A stretch of DNA of 64,000 bases from Styela clava (Eukaryota > Chordata > Ascidiacea > Stolidobranchia > Styelidae), in NCBI RefSeq assembly GCF_964204865.1, contig NC_135259.1, forward strand, positions 5,156,974-5,220,973, given 5' to 3'. Below the pieces are notes generated by a model that was not told the origin of the DNA, did not search any database, and saw only the letters and a program-made list of their open reading frames with translations. Both the position numbers and the translations under genes were made by a program. Positions 40,606 to 51,091 of this stretch are shown here, piece after piece (within the stretch, counting starts at the first letter, position 1; each line of letters begins with the position of its first letter).

Positions 40606-41965
40606 CATAGGTTCTCAAAGTGCTACGTACGGAGCCCCAGGGCTCCGCGAGAGAAACCCAGGGGCTCCGCGAGCTATTCGATTACTTTTCAAAATACTGA
40701 CTTGGCTAATTTTGTAACTGTTCAAATGAGCAATAACAGCTTTAATAAAATTTGACAACAATATAGTTTCGAAATATGGCAAAGAGGCGGAATTAAAAAA
40801 TGACATTATTTATAAGAAGGAGCGCAGCCAGGATTCTTAGGAGAGAAGGGGTTCAAAATTGGAATAGGAAATCTCCACGCAACATCCTTCGCGATTAAAA
40901 AGGATAAAAAGATTTGTGTTGCGTAAAATATTCAATCCATGACCGATGCGAGCATTTAAAGTGTCTTGTCGTTATAATTTTTTTGTGCTCATCGTTATTC
41001 ACGTTTGATTCGAGATTACTATTAGGATTACTAAAATGGAAGAATACTATTCTAAAATAATATAAAATACGTGATAAACTGCCAACTATAAACAAGACTG
41101 GAGTCGTATTTTTGCCATCTTGGGATTTGTCAAACTTGATTTGTTCTTTCGCACTCGAGATTATTTTTAGGCAAGATATCGCGTTTAAAAAATCACAAGG
41201 TCTGGGCAAAATACGAACGATTGAAATTTATTTTATTGCATGCGGCTCCGTCGGTAGTTTCAGAATGAAAAAAAGGTAGCCTACATCGCGCGCACAATTG
41301 ACTGTGTTTCGATTTCGCGGTTACTACGATGAATAACCAAAGAAAACCTAACATACCACCAAATTTTGTGATTAAAAATGTTTATAAAAGCGTTTTAAGG
41401 TCTGCTGAAACCAGACTTATAGTGAGGTCTCCCATTTTAAGTTTTAGTTTTAATATTTTAGAATGCCGCTTTCCAATCAAGAAATTTGAGTTGCGGATTT
41501 CCCTTTTTTGATTAATTATTATTTTTAGCATTATTTTTCACATTGAACACATAATTTCCCACGATAACAAAAAAGCAATTATTGTCGTCATTGTGGAACA
41601 ATACATGTATAGGCCAAAGGAAATTTTTGATTTAGGGAGAATAAACACCGGCGTAAATATGTTTAAGGTTTAAAAACACGCCATGCTGACAAAAACAATC
41701 GGCAATTGTAACAAAATGCAATCGCGCACGTTATTAGCGGCCCTTTAGGTCTTCCAAAAATGTCAAAAAAGAAAAGATTCGCCCCCTAATTATTAATATG
41801 TTTGCCAAGTGTCAAATTTACAGTTTAAATTAAGTAAAGTACTTTCAACTTACTCAGGAATATTAATCGGAAAGTAACAATTTTAACATTTATTTTAGGG
41901 CTCCGTGAATAATAGTCAACCTTTTCAAGGGCTCAACAACACAAGAGAAAGTTTGAGAACCCCTG
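40606..41965. mobile_element. Non-autonomous hAT element, 1360 bp, inside GNAT-3
   Basis: The left end CATAGGTTCTCAAA pairs with the complement of the right end, CAGGGGTTCTCAAA. The target duplication is CTCTATAA at 40598-40605 and CTCCATAA at 41966-41973 (7 of 8). The flanks join to rebuild the GNAT exon reading NDPLY, so the insertion site is known. The interior includes GCGCAGCCAGGATTCT and the shared core in reverse orientation (about 40820-41210). Confidence 0.92.
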
Positions 41966-42224
41966 CTCCATAATCTATATATATACGCCCATCCGGACCC
42001 AGTTATCCGACGAAGATTTCCTCGGTGGTATATAAGTATCTATATCCAGCTTTATTCAAAGATGGCCGTGGATTTCTATCGCTTATCAAAACAAAGGATG
42101 CAAATGTTGTTAAAATAATTGGAGCAATTGGTTGTTCGGTTGATGTAGATATAGACTTGGCTAAGAAGGCATATACTCGATTTGCAGATATTGATGAAGA
42201 CGGATGCAGGAGACTCCAAGAGCC

Positions 42225-42271
42225 AATTTTTCAACTATCAAATGCTCTTAGCATTTGATAGTTGAAAAATT
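42225..42271. repeat. Perfect 22 bp inverted repeat, 3 bp loop
   Basis: Arms 42225-42246 and 42250-42271 are exact reverse complements (the first begins AATTTTTCAACT and ends AAATGCT), separated by CTT. It sits where the splice donor of the GNAT-3 first main exon should be. Confidence 0.9.
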
Positions 42272-43131
42272 ATCGAAATTTCTACTATTAGTTTAAATAA
42301 GATTCAATGTCAGCGATGTTTGAAATGTTGTTTGATACCACATTGATATCAAATTTATAAAGTAATAGATTTTAAGTAACAGTATTGTATTTAACAATAA
42401 AAATATACCGACTTTCTTAAATGTATATGAATATGGAAAATAATGTTTTGAAAAATAACGATTCCTTAGAAGTTATCTATAGGTTCACTTCGTGGCCAGC
42501 ACATGATATAAAAATATTTTTTCAATTTTGGTTTGGAAAGGTTTGAAAATTGGGAAGAAGAGACTTGTGCTGGACAACTAGACGAATTGGCCAAGGAACT
42601 CGATACCAAAATAATTCATGGAGTTTTTCAAGCCATTGATGATGGGTACAGAGGGAAAGAAATCGGTACTTCGATCGGCACAAAAGCAATTCAAGTAATG
42701 CCCAATGAAGCAATCAGATGTATGGAAATAAAAAAATAAAAAAAAAATTTTAAACTGCCTATTACTTGCGGTGTTTGTGATAATGCTTCTTCAAGAAATT
42801 ACCACATAAAAACAGGGCACTTTGAAGTAGCACAAATACGTACATACTAGGGCAGTAGCAAAAACAATACCTATCAATGGATATTTTTCCCACCGTTTAA
42901 ACCAAAAAATATGTTGAGGCAGCATAAAAAAAAGTTTGGGTATACTTCTTGCTCATAAAATTTTTATATAGGAATGGTCTTTCTCGAATACCAGCTGACA
43001 TGTCGGCTTAAATTATGCTGGAAAGGTGATCACTGGTCTGTCATTATTTTCAGTAAATAAGTAAGATTGGAAAAGGACGTCAATGGAATTGTATTTTTAT
43101 TTTCTATCAAATATCAATCAATTATCTTTGG

Positions 43132-45505
43132 TAGGGATGCCACTTTTGGATTTACGAATCAGATCGATTCGAATCGCATCTTTTCCGAATCGATTCGAAT
43201 CAGATTTACGCGATTCGGAAAAAGAGAGCGATTTACCGAGAGAAAAAACATTGAACGTTTGTTAATTAAATCGTTGTTTTCGGCGGCTTTAAATCTGCCG
43301 AATGCGTTTATGCGGCCATCCAAATAACACCAAATTACGGGACGGAAATAAATGAAAATGAATTTTTCGTGATTGACTTTTTCACTTATCTGCCGTCATT
43401 AGTTTCAAGTTCGGCACAACACACTCTTTTACGCATCACTCGAGATGATGTGTGGCCTAACTTTCCACCAAACTGCGAGTTCAGTTTTCGACTGAATAGC
43501 ATAAGTTATTATTATGCGCGAATTCAAATGAATCGTATACCTGAAAATTCGTGACAATTTTAATGAAAATTTTCAACAGCACACCTGCGCTGCGACTAAG
43601 TTATTGTGCGTCTTGGCATGATTGGATAAGGAACCAGCTACTGACGTCTACTCTAGAGTCTAGATAATATTTAATTTTGATTGAAATTTAATACAAACTT
43701 TGTTCTGAGTGAAATATTTCGCGTACATTTGAAGAGAACTATTACTAAATGATTTCATCGGCCGGCAATGTTAATTGACAGTCATGTTTCTCATTCGAAA
43801 ATATATATTCATTTTGTTTGCGTTTGTCAGGCTTCCACTCGAGTGGCGGTAAACGAAATCAGGGGGACATAATGTAATAGTACATACACGTCTTTTTTCA
43901 GCTGTTACAAAATAAAAGTAGTATTTACTTGTAATTTTGTTAGCGCGATACAAGCGGGAATAAAACATTTCAGATTATTTCTAGCAAATGTCATAACGGA
44001 CAGGTGGGAGTAAATAATACTTGAGGAATGGCAACTTGTGCACTGTTTTACATCAACACGTGCCAGATTTTATACTAGACCAGGGTGGTCCAAACCCAGG
44101 CCCGCGGGCCACATGTGGCCCGCCGCTTCATTATCTTTGGCCCGCGTCACATTCGGCGAGCAATCAAAAAAATCGCATTTCGTGTTGTTTCGTCATAAAA
44201 TTAATCAGAAAAATCTTTTGAAATATTGTCATCACTAATGTCACTGAATTAAATAGTGTTATGGCTAGCTGGGGAAACTAGCGAAGTTGAATGATGTGCT
44301 TGGCAGTCCGAATTGTTATCTGGCTTACTAACATTTTGGTCGGGAATATATGCTAACAATATCAGCATCATAGAAAACTAAAAATCGAATGCGGATTCTA
44401 TTAGCCTAGAATGGCTATGCCTGATAACTATGTGATTGTACAATAAAAGTGTTTGTTTTGTATTGCACTGTTTACCTATTCTCGGCACTATTGTGGCCCG
44501 CGAACAATGCAAAAATATTTTGTGGCCCGCGGAGCCGACAACCTTCGACCACCCTGTACTAGACCAAGCATACTGTGCGAATGCCGTCTTACTCTAGCCC
44601 CAGCGACCATGTTAGATCGTGATGAAGCGTCGACCAATTATCGCTCGTCAGCGCGGCGTCCATTATGCACATTTGGATTTTCTGAATTTCGAAACTAAAC
44701 GTAGTCCACGATAATAATGAAGCCCGATTTAGCCAATAACGCTGTTATCCACAAATGATATTGTCTCTAATTTTTATGGAAATTTTTGTTCGCAATCGTA
44801 GTCGGGTGAACGATTGTTTTTCTCGAAATTAATTTAATTTAATCGTGGTTAATTTTATCGTCTTCATATTCTTGTAAGCATTTCCCATTTGTAGTAATTC
44901 AGATGCAATTAGAATGTTTTTGTCGTATTGCTCCATGCTGCTGGCATAAATATAAAATATTGTACTTAAATTTGAAGATAAAAAATCGGTAATAAGGCCG
45001 GACTCAATTCAATATAACAGGAAGTGAAATACCATAGTGACAGTCACTTAATACTGGTATGGGACTGGGGAAAGCAGTGCTGTTACTGTGTTTATGACAT
45101 AACAGTAAAACTGTTCCCTGCTTATTTTCTCATATGAATTCCATCAAATTGCCTCAGTCCGGATACAAGTATAACACAATAATAACTGAGTATTGTAAGA
45201 CCCACATATAAGTTGCAAAAGAAAGTTTTTCATCAATGCATTTATTGGTGATATCTATGACCTACATCTTTTTTATCATGATGGAAATAAGTGTGGCTCA
45301 GTGAAAAACTCTTATCATCCTTGCTATATAGCGTATTCAATTTTCAAGTTTTTCTCTTCTAGCTTTGAGTTTTTTTTGACATTGAGCAAACATACACATT
45401 CAAATAAAAAAAACTTAGTTGAAGCAGATTCGGAAAGATTCGATTCGAAAATGTTTGATTCGAGATTTGATTCGAAAAAAAATGTATCCAGAAGTGGCAA
45501 CTCTA
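43132..45505. mobile_element. Non-autonomous hAT element, 2374 bp, with a nested element
   Basis: The exact 8 bp duplication ATCTTTGG lies at 43124-43131 and 45506-45513. The ends are TAGGGATGCCACTT and the complement TAGAGTTGCCACTT. Both sub-ends are rich in GATTCGAATC palindromes. Another hAT element (44081-44556) lies inside, so this one is older. No transposase frame. Confidence 0.92.
44081..44556. mobile_element. Nested hAT MITE, 476 bp
   Basis: The exact 8 bp duplication TACTAGAC lies at 44073-44080 and 44557-44564. The ends are CAGGGTGGTCCAAA and the complement of TCGACCACCCTG. The sub-ends carry GGCCCGCGGGCC and GTGGCCCGCGGAGCC, and GTGGCCCGCG recurs inside. Confidence 0.93.
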
Positions 45506-45513
45506 ATCTTTGG

Positions 45514-46762
45514 TTAAATGTTTATTCCAAAATAAAAAAATAAAAATAGAGATTTACATATTAAAGTTATTAGTGTTCATTTTATATATATAATGTACCG
45601 CAAATATAAATTAAATCCGATAACTGAAATAATGATAAATCAATTGTCAACTGCTGAATAAAAAGGCTTGCCATAGGTGTATTACCAAATGCTCGGAAAA
45701 GTCTATATATATATATATATTAAATTGAAATCAAATTATTAATAAATTATATATTAAATGAGGTTTTCTGCCGAATAGCTCAAGATGGTTATAGTAGGTA
45801 TACAGGATGACGACATGCGAGTTTATTTAGAAGTAAATTGCATTACCCTGATGCTTCATCATTTGCCTCGAAAGCAATTGCCGGTAAGTATTCAAAGTCT
45901 TTTTTAAATGACTTTGTTTAAATACCAGCGGGTATATAAAAACTCACAAGGCGTGTTTTGTAGCGATATGGTATTTTTGAACTCAGGTTAGCTTCCAATT
46001 GCCATATATATATATATATATATATGGTTATGTATTAAGGTAAACGTCAAACTGTTATGGTCTTAGCACTTGTCTGTTTCTACTGATTAAAAATCTGACT
46101 GAATTTGTGTTTTGTTTTGCCAATTTCATGAAATCCACGAATGTTTCAGTGGACCATTTAAAACAAATCTGAATAATAATCTCTTTCACCAATCCGATTC
46201 ATCTGTCGTTGCTTCACTGTGGCAAAAAATCACATCCAGAATAGTGGCCGCATTTCAAAACCACGAGCAACAACAAAGAGTAAATGAAAGCAATTCAAAA
46301 AAGCATTTCGTGTAATATTTCAAACAAAATATATATTGTGAAGATGCAACCCTGAATGAAAAAAATTATTTCATATTGGTAATCGATGGCGTACGTAACG
46401 TACGTTAATTATTTAAAAAAAAAATTTTATTTTACGAAACTCAAGTAATTTAGGAATAATTAACTTTGTTTCGTGATTTAAAATCGAATTGAAGTAATTT
46501 TGGGGTTTTTGTTGCTGATGTTATTGTAACAAAACCTCCATTAAAAACTTCAATCTATCTCAAAAATTATATCGTACCTAAACCATTGATAGTGCTTATT
46601 CCGAGATTGCGCGAAAGCCTTTGTAAGCTTGTCTTGTTGTAACTATGTACGACTAAAATTAAGCAAGTGAAAATCTATCGTGGTATAGAATGTAGATCCA
46701 ATTGAAGAAATCTTGTTTTGATAATAATTCTAGAATTGTAGATACGAAATATGCCAAACTTA
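45514..46762. other. AT-rich spacer with TA microsatellites
   Basis: (TA)n tracts lie at about 45704-45721 and 46004-46025. No supported gene; a 67-codon frame at 46112-46315 has no recognisable domain. Confidence 0.55.
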
Positions 46763-46973
46763 ATTACCTACCTCGGCGAATGATAATATATTATGCTGTA
46801 TGTCACCTTGGGTATTTTGTGGAATAAACGTGTATTTGGAGCGAAAAAGGTTGCACAGCTGTTTTACTGTTGTTGGCTACTAAAAGTTACATTTGTTCCA
46901 TCCATTTTAACACTAAAGTCGTTTTTAAGTTTGAGAGGCAAAAAGGTATGACTGCATGCATGCATGACACTAT
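46763..46973 (+). repeat. Dispersed repeat, partner 56974-57181
   Basis: Both copies share, in order, TACCTACCTCG, GCACAGCTGT/GCATAGCTGT, ACTGTTGTTGGCT, CATTTTAACACTAAAGT and GACTGCATGC, with moderate divergence. They have the same orientation, 10 kb apart. Nature unknown. 46974-47384 shows nothing recognised. Confidence 0.75.
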
Positions 46974-47384
46974 ACTAGTTAATATATAGCCATAACCAAA
47001 TTATTTTTGGGGTAAAAGGTTAACAGTGGCATCACAGACGCAAGAAGGCAAATTGAAGGACAATGCGTCCATGCTGACGAACGAACCTTTTTGTACATTT
47101 TAACTTCATTTATAACACCGCGAAGTATCAGTCTATTTCCGTACCATCCAAAAATCCATAAAGCATCGTTTACTCATGTTATGAGAATTAGGCTCGGTTG
47201 TTCTTGTTGCAGTGTGCTACACTTTGTGTCCGTTGTTTATATTACCTTATTATTACATTATTGTTCTTTGTGTTGTAATCACTGATTATTATCGCCAAGC
47301 GACAATGAACTGCATCAGTTACTTGCTGTTACAAGCATCAGACGGTGGTAATGTAATTATGTTGCATGTTGTTGTGTTTAGGTT

Positions 47385-47553
47385 AGAATTTAGATAAAGG
47401 CAACAATCCATAACCCTTTTTTAAATGTCCAAGATATGTGTCATTGTAGTAGCCTACGCTGTAGGAAATTTACGTCGTATTTCCGTACTGGATGGGTATA
47501 CATATAGAACGGATCGTTTTGAAACCCGTTTTGACGTATTTTGAAAGACTATC
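47385..47553 (-). pseudogene. GNAT-7 exon relic
   Basis: Read on minus from 47553, the sequence matches the first exon of GNAT-6 in codon order. It gives FQNDPFYMYTHP, then after a one-base deletion the counterpart of AEIRRKFLAVYY, then YYNDTYLGHLKKGYGLL, ending near 47390 at a stop. The nucleotide match to GNAT-6 is strong (for example ACTACAATGACACATATCTT is identical). Only this segment survives; neither the start nor the acetyl-CoA half is present. It abuts a reverse transcriptase relic on its 5' side. Confidence 0.85.
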
Positions 47554-47560
47554 AATTATT

Positions 47561-47880
47561 TCGATGAACATTAAGTTGGCTTGTGCAATGCGAATCTCGA
47601 TTTCTTAGTTACTTTTGCTTTCATTGGTAATTGTTTGGCCTAGATATTTAAATTGTTTTCTGTGGACGTTGATTTTAGCTTGAATGTCTACTTTTTATTA
47701 ACTGATGACTATTGGTTTTGTTTTCTTCACATTCATGCCAAGCCCATTTTCGTTCACTTGTTCTCTTCACTTCATCAAAGATTTTTTGAAGATCCTCGTC
47801 GGTGTTGGCCAGCGGGGTGGTGTCGTCAACGTGGCGTATGTTGTTGATGTTTCTGCCGTTGATGTTGAGACAAATCAATT
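47561..47880 (-). pseudogene. Non-LTR retrotransposon reverse transcriptase relic
   Basis: The minus frame from 47880 reads INGRNINNIRHVDDT, the catalytic palm region of LINE reverse transcriptases, where YADD is usual. Y and A are replaced but both aspartates remain. It continues with a DEDLQKIFDEVKR helix, then, after a frame break, the conserved FKYLGQTIT block and EIRIAQA, with an internal stop. This order (YADD, then KFKYLG) is that of non-LTR elements. It is a dead fragment. The clade cannot be assigned from about 110 codons. Confidence 0.85.
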
Positions 47881-47909
47881 TTGTTGTAGCCTATATATAT
47901 CCGTCAACT

Positions 47910-48040
47910 TTCGTATCAGGGAAGGGTTGAAGCTCCTTTCCGATTAATTTGTAATTAAGCCATAGTGGCAGATTCAGAATGTTAACCAGTCAAGTGGGTC
48001 TTCGCAACCCTTCTTTACATAGCATTACTTTCAAATTTGA
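47910..48040. repeat. Inverted dispersed repeat, partner 59490-59610
   Basis: CCAGTCAAGTGGGTCTTCGCAA here and its complement (TTGCAAAGACCGACCCACTT) near 59510, plus GGAAGGGTTGAAGCTCC and its counterpart GGAGTTTCAACCCTTC, show an inverted, moderately diverged pair. Element type unknown. Confidence 0.65.
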
Positions 48041-48316
48041 AAAATTATAAAAAGTCCGCACCATTCCTTAAATGCTTAAATTCATATTTAACAGAGTACT
48101 ATCAATCAGGCATTTCGAGTGTTACTCTAATTTTGATATCAGTTACTCATATTCTATTCTATGCAAAAACATTTTCTTATTGGGAAAACAGTGTAAAGTT
48201 CTGGTATCTGAAACTGCTGGTATTTAGGTAACCTAACAAAGCGCAGCAGTGACCTTGTAGAATAGGATTTTCTGTGTTGCACCTGTTGGAATATTATAGA
48301 ATATCGCAGGATATGC

Positions 48317-48600
48317 TGTGGAACATCAGACCAACGGGCAGTGTATACCAATAAAACTAGGGTTAACTGGCGTAGTGAAACGCACAAACAGATCATTTTA
48401 GCAGCGAAATGATATTTGAACAATGCTGCAAAAATAAAAATTGCTTGTCGCTGCAGTAGTGAAATTTTAACACTCGGGATATTGGGAAATAAATATCAGT
48501 TTTTATCTGCAAGGTATTTTTTGAGCAGACTATGTGTAAACAATGTAAACACAACTATAGCTATGAAACGTCGATGTACATATGCATATTAGCTTTATAG
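48317..48600 (+). repeat. Dispersed repeat R, ~300 bp, four copies
   Basis: Shared blocks are AACATCAGACCAAC, AGTGAAACGCAC, CTGCAGTAGTGAAATTTTAACACTC, TTTTTATCTGCAA and GACTATGTGTAAACAA. Other copies are at about 51092-51360 (duplicate unit) and, reverse-complemented, at about 60290-60870 and 58680-58870. Copies vary in which parts they retain. Non-coding; origin unknown. Confidence 0.75.
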
Positions 48601-49087
48601 GTGAATCATTTTAGTTTCAGAAATAATATTTATATCGTTTACATGCCTTTTTTATTTTTATAGCAAAAATATGCGTTTAAAATCCTAAATCCTATTACCT
48701 TTGTACGGCAAAACATATTATAGTCAGCTTGATGCTTGCTACAATATCCTTGTATTATTCACATACTAATACAACAGCGAAAATGCATAAAGAATGGCTG
48801 AGCAGTCGTACCTAACCTCACCTGATAATAATTGCAAACATCCAGAATTCTGGTAATATTCAAGCAGCTATGAGAGTAATAGCATTACATTTAATAATAT
48901 ATTTATATCATAACGCTTAAAACATAAAACGTTCACCCAAATATACAAATAATCAACACGATAATTTCTGTATATGTAATAACGTCAAACTAAAATAACG
49001 TTTAAGGAAATTAGGTATAGCTTATCCTGTGAACTGACCCATTAAGATATCATTCGAATCGAAAAGTATTTGATTTAAGGTGGATTG

Positions 49088-50182
49088 TTACAAGTTTGCA
49101 GAATATCTAAATTTTCGTCTCGCCGCTTCGATGTAACTTGCGGTTAGGGATGGGTGTAAGAAAATCCATGAGTATAAAATTTCTTTTTTAGAATCACGAG
49201 GCTTGTTAGTACGCAGCTGTGCTGCTTCCATTAGTCCAATTTTTCTGGAAAGTTTTCTTGAAGTTGGATGATCACAAACACCATACCACATGAGTTGTTT
49301 GTCAACTCCTAATAATTGCAAACGTTTGCGTGCTGCATCCATCAGCAGTTTAATTCCTTTATCGGCAAACATGGTGCCGATACCTTTTCCTCTGTATTCA
49401 TCATCAATAATTTGAAAATCGCCATAAATAATTTTCATTCCAAATTCATCCGCCAAATCATGCATTTTACCGACATAAGTCTCCATCTCCCACTCATCGT
49501 GTCTAAATTATAATGCTGCAGATATTACTACCGATTTTATTGGTCTTCGAAGAAAATATAAATATTATTGATAAAAAATATTTTTTTTATATTTTGGATA
49601 GCCATTAGACTGAGCATTCACTGCTTTCATTTAAAGAAGATAGTAAAAGGAGTATTTAGTTACGTTTAATTTCAAGTCTATTTTTGTTATGACATACAGG
49701 AATATCCAAAAATACAGCGCGAGCTGATTACATTAACGTCATATAAGATTTCAAAAAAAATTTTTGAAAACGTTTCGAGGTTGTGTGGCAATAATAAAAA
49801 AAGAAATGCTATAATTTATAATGTTTTTGTAGTTGTCAAGGTAACCATACTTTTGAAGTCTTTTCCATCCTTCTTCATCGATATCAGCAAAACGACTGTA
49901 AGCTTCTTTTAACAAATCCTCATCTTTCTCCATTGAGCATGCTGTCGCTCCAACTATTTTGAATTTGTCAGCTATCCTCGTTTTAATGAGTGCTAGAAAT
50001 CCTCGCCCGTCTTTAAATATAGCTGGATATAGATATTCATAATACACAGCAAGAAATTTTCGTCTAATCTCCGGGTCAGGGTGTGTGTAAATATATAGAG
50101 GATCATTTTGAAAAGCTCGTTGACATATTTTGAAACTTGCCAACCAGTCAGTTTCATTACCATCAGATAATTCAATCCACAT
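49088..50182 (-). CDS. GNAT-4: GNAT-fold acetyltransferase, main exons, 248 aa as read
   Basis: Exon 49851-50182 plus exon 49088-49502 with GT-AG borders give 248 aa from the internal methionine MWIELSDGNETDW. The N-half has QRAFQNDPLYIYTHPDP and YLYPAIFKDGRGFLALI. The C-half has IDDEYRGKGIG (acetyl-CoA loop R148-G153) and WYGVCDHPTSRKLSRKIG, the helix usual after the GNAT core. This loop is complete, so catalysis is plausible: acetyl transfer from acetyl-CoA to an unknown amine. The N-terminus is uncertain. GNAT-1, -2 and -5 begin in a separate short leader exon, but none of that type lies in this unit. A weaker in-phase candidate (MNHHRQRT, minus, near 50330-50360) exists in both copies. 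GNAT-4 may start at this methionine, use that leader, or share the 53.9 kb leader. Confidence 0.82.
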
Positions 50183-50392
50183 GCTAAAAAACAAGATAGC
50201 AATGCTTAAATATATGCAAAACGAATACTTTACCCAAATTTCCCTAAAATCACCTCCTGAACAAAGCTGAAACTGGGGAACGGCGACAGTAACTTATCAG
50301 TACAGACTGGGACCCGGTCTGTCCTAGGTTTACCAGGTCCTTTGACGATGATGATTCATACGTCCCAATGGTACTCAACCCTTTTTCTCTCG

Positions 50393-51089
50393 ATTCTTAT
50401 CCGATTCCTAAATTTCCGATTCCGATTCTCGATTCCAAATTTCGATTCTTCGACATAGCTTACAGAGAAATTAAACTATACTATATAAAATTAAACAAGT
50501 GCGAGATGTGCAAATAGATGGACACGAAAGCCTAAACTAAGTAGTATTGATTTTCAATCTGTCGACAAATCCCTCAGGGAAATAAATAAACGTAATAGCC
50601 TTCTAGTGGTAAATTACAATTTTCAGCCACTAAATATTTCTTAGCAATTGGTCCAAAAGGCAAAAATCTAATGCAATGTCAAGAGCTCAAATCGTTCATA
50701 AGTCTTTCTTTAAGTTTGATCGGAATTCGGATACGGAAAGCTCCTCTGGGATAAAAGCTCTTTCTGATGCAACGGGACACATAGTACTTTTAACGACAAC
50801 TGCGATATTTAGATACATTTTTTTCGTTTGGTTGCCATCATTTTGACATTTTTTCTTGGGTCGCGGATATGGCAATGACAAGAGTTATATCATTCAAATA
50901 TTTTGATGAAGTTTGCGGCGTTGTAGCAACTCCACATATCAGTTCATACATATATGTGAAGGACTTGTCACAAAACGTTATGTTTTTTGCAATCCAAGTT
51001 TTAACATTAGGAATCGATTCCAATGCACCGGAATCGAATCTACTCGATTCCACGAAGATTCGATTCCGGAGTCGATTCCGCCATCCCTA
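50393..51089. mobile_element. hAT-type fragment at the tandem-duplication junction
   Basis: The right end reads, on minus, TAGGGATGGCGGAATCGA, like the TAGGGATGCC end of the 43.1 kb element. GATTCC/GGAATC motifs crowd both sides. A left terminus and an 8 bp duplication are missing. It fills exactly the gap between the two duplicated GNAT units. Confidence 0.75.
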
Positions 51090-51091
51090 GT

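Larger units (their letters stand above)
40570..42958 (+). pseudogene. GNAT-3 pseudogene, split by a hAT insertion
   Basis: The first main exon begins before 40606 (HRAFHNDPL, matching QRAFQNDPL of GNAT-4). A 1360 bp hAT element interrupts it. It resumes at 41974 with HPDP-like sequence, a one-base shift, and YKYLYPALFKDGRGFL up to about 42224. A tryptophan near its end is now cysteine. The second exon starts near 42541 and keeps the frame to AIDDGYRGKEIGT, where the glycine loop has G to E. It then hits a stop in an A-rich tract, resumes shifted as CGVCDNASSRN, stops again near 42848, and ends in a shifted KYVEAA relic near 42910-42958. Damage by insertion, frameshift and stops makes it non-functional. 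It is closest in style to GNAT-4/5. Confidence 0.88.
48317..50392. repeat. Tandem duplication, unit copy 1 (partner 51092-53206)
   Basis: It begins TGTGGAACATCAGACCAACG and ends ...CTCAACCCTTTTTCTCTCG, both shared with copy 2. It contains the two main exons of GNAT-4. Copies are collinear and same-strand, separated by a 0.7 kb hAT-type fragment. The unit ends inside a hAT terminus (CAATGGTACTCAACCC), possibly the breakpoint. Confidence 0.92.

Noticed and set aside
41329..41511. 60-codon open frame on plus
   Set aside because: Inside the hAT element at 40606-41965; it matches the non-coding interior shared with other elements.
50328..50362. Alternative leader MNHHRQRT with donor TG/GTAAAC on minus
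   Set aside because: It is in phase and present in both duplicated units, but it differs from the shared leader style, lies next to a hAT terminus and could be coincidence. Mentioned only as an option for GNAT-4.
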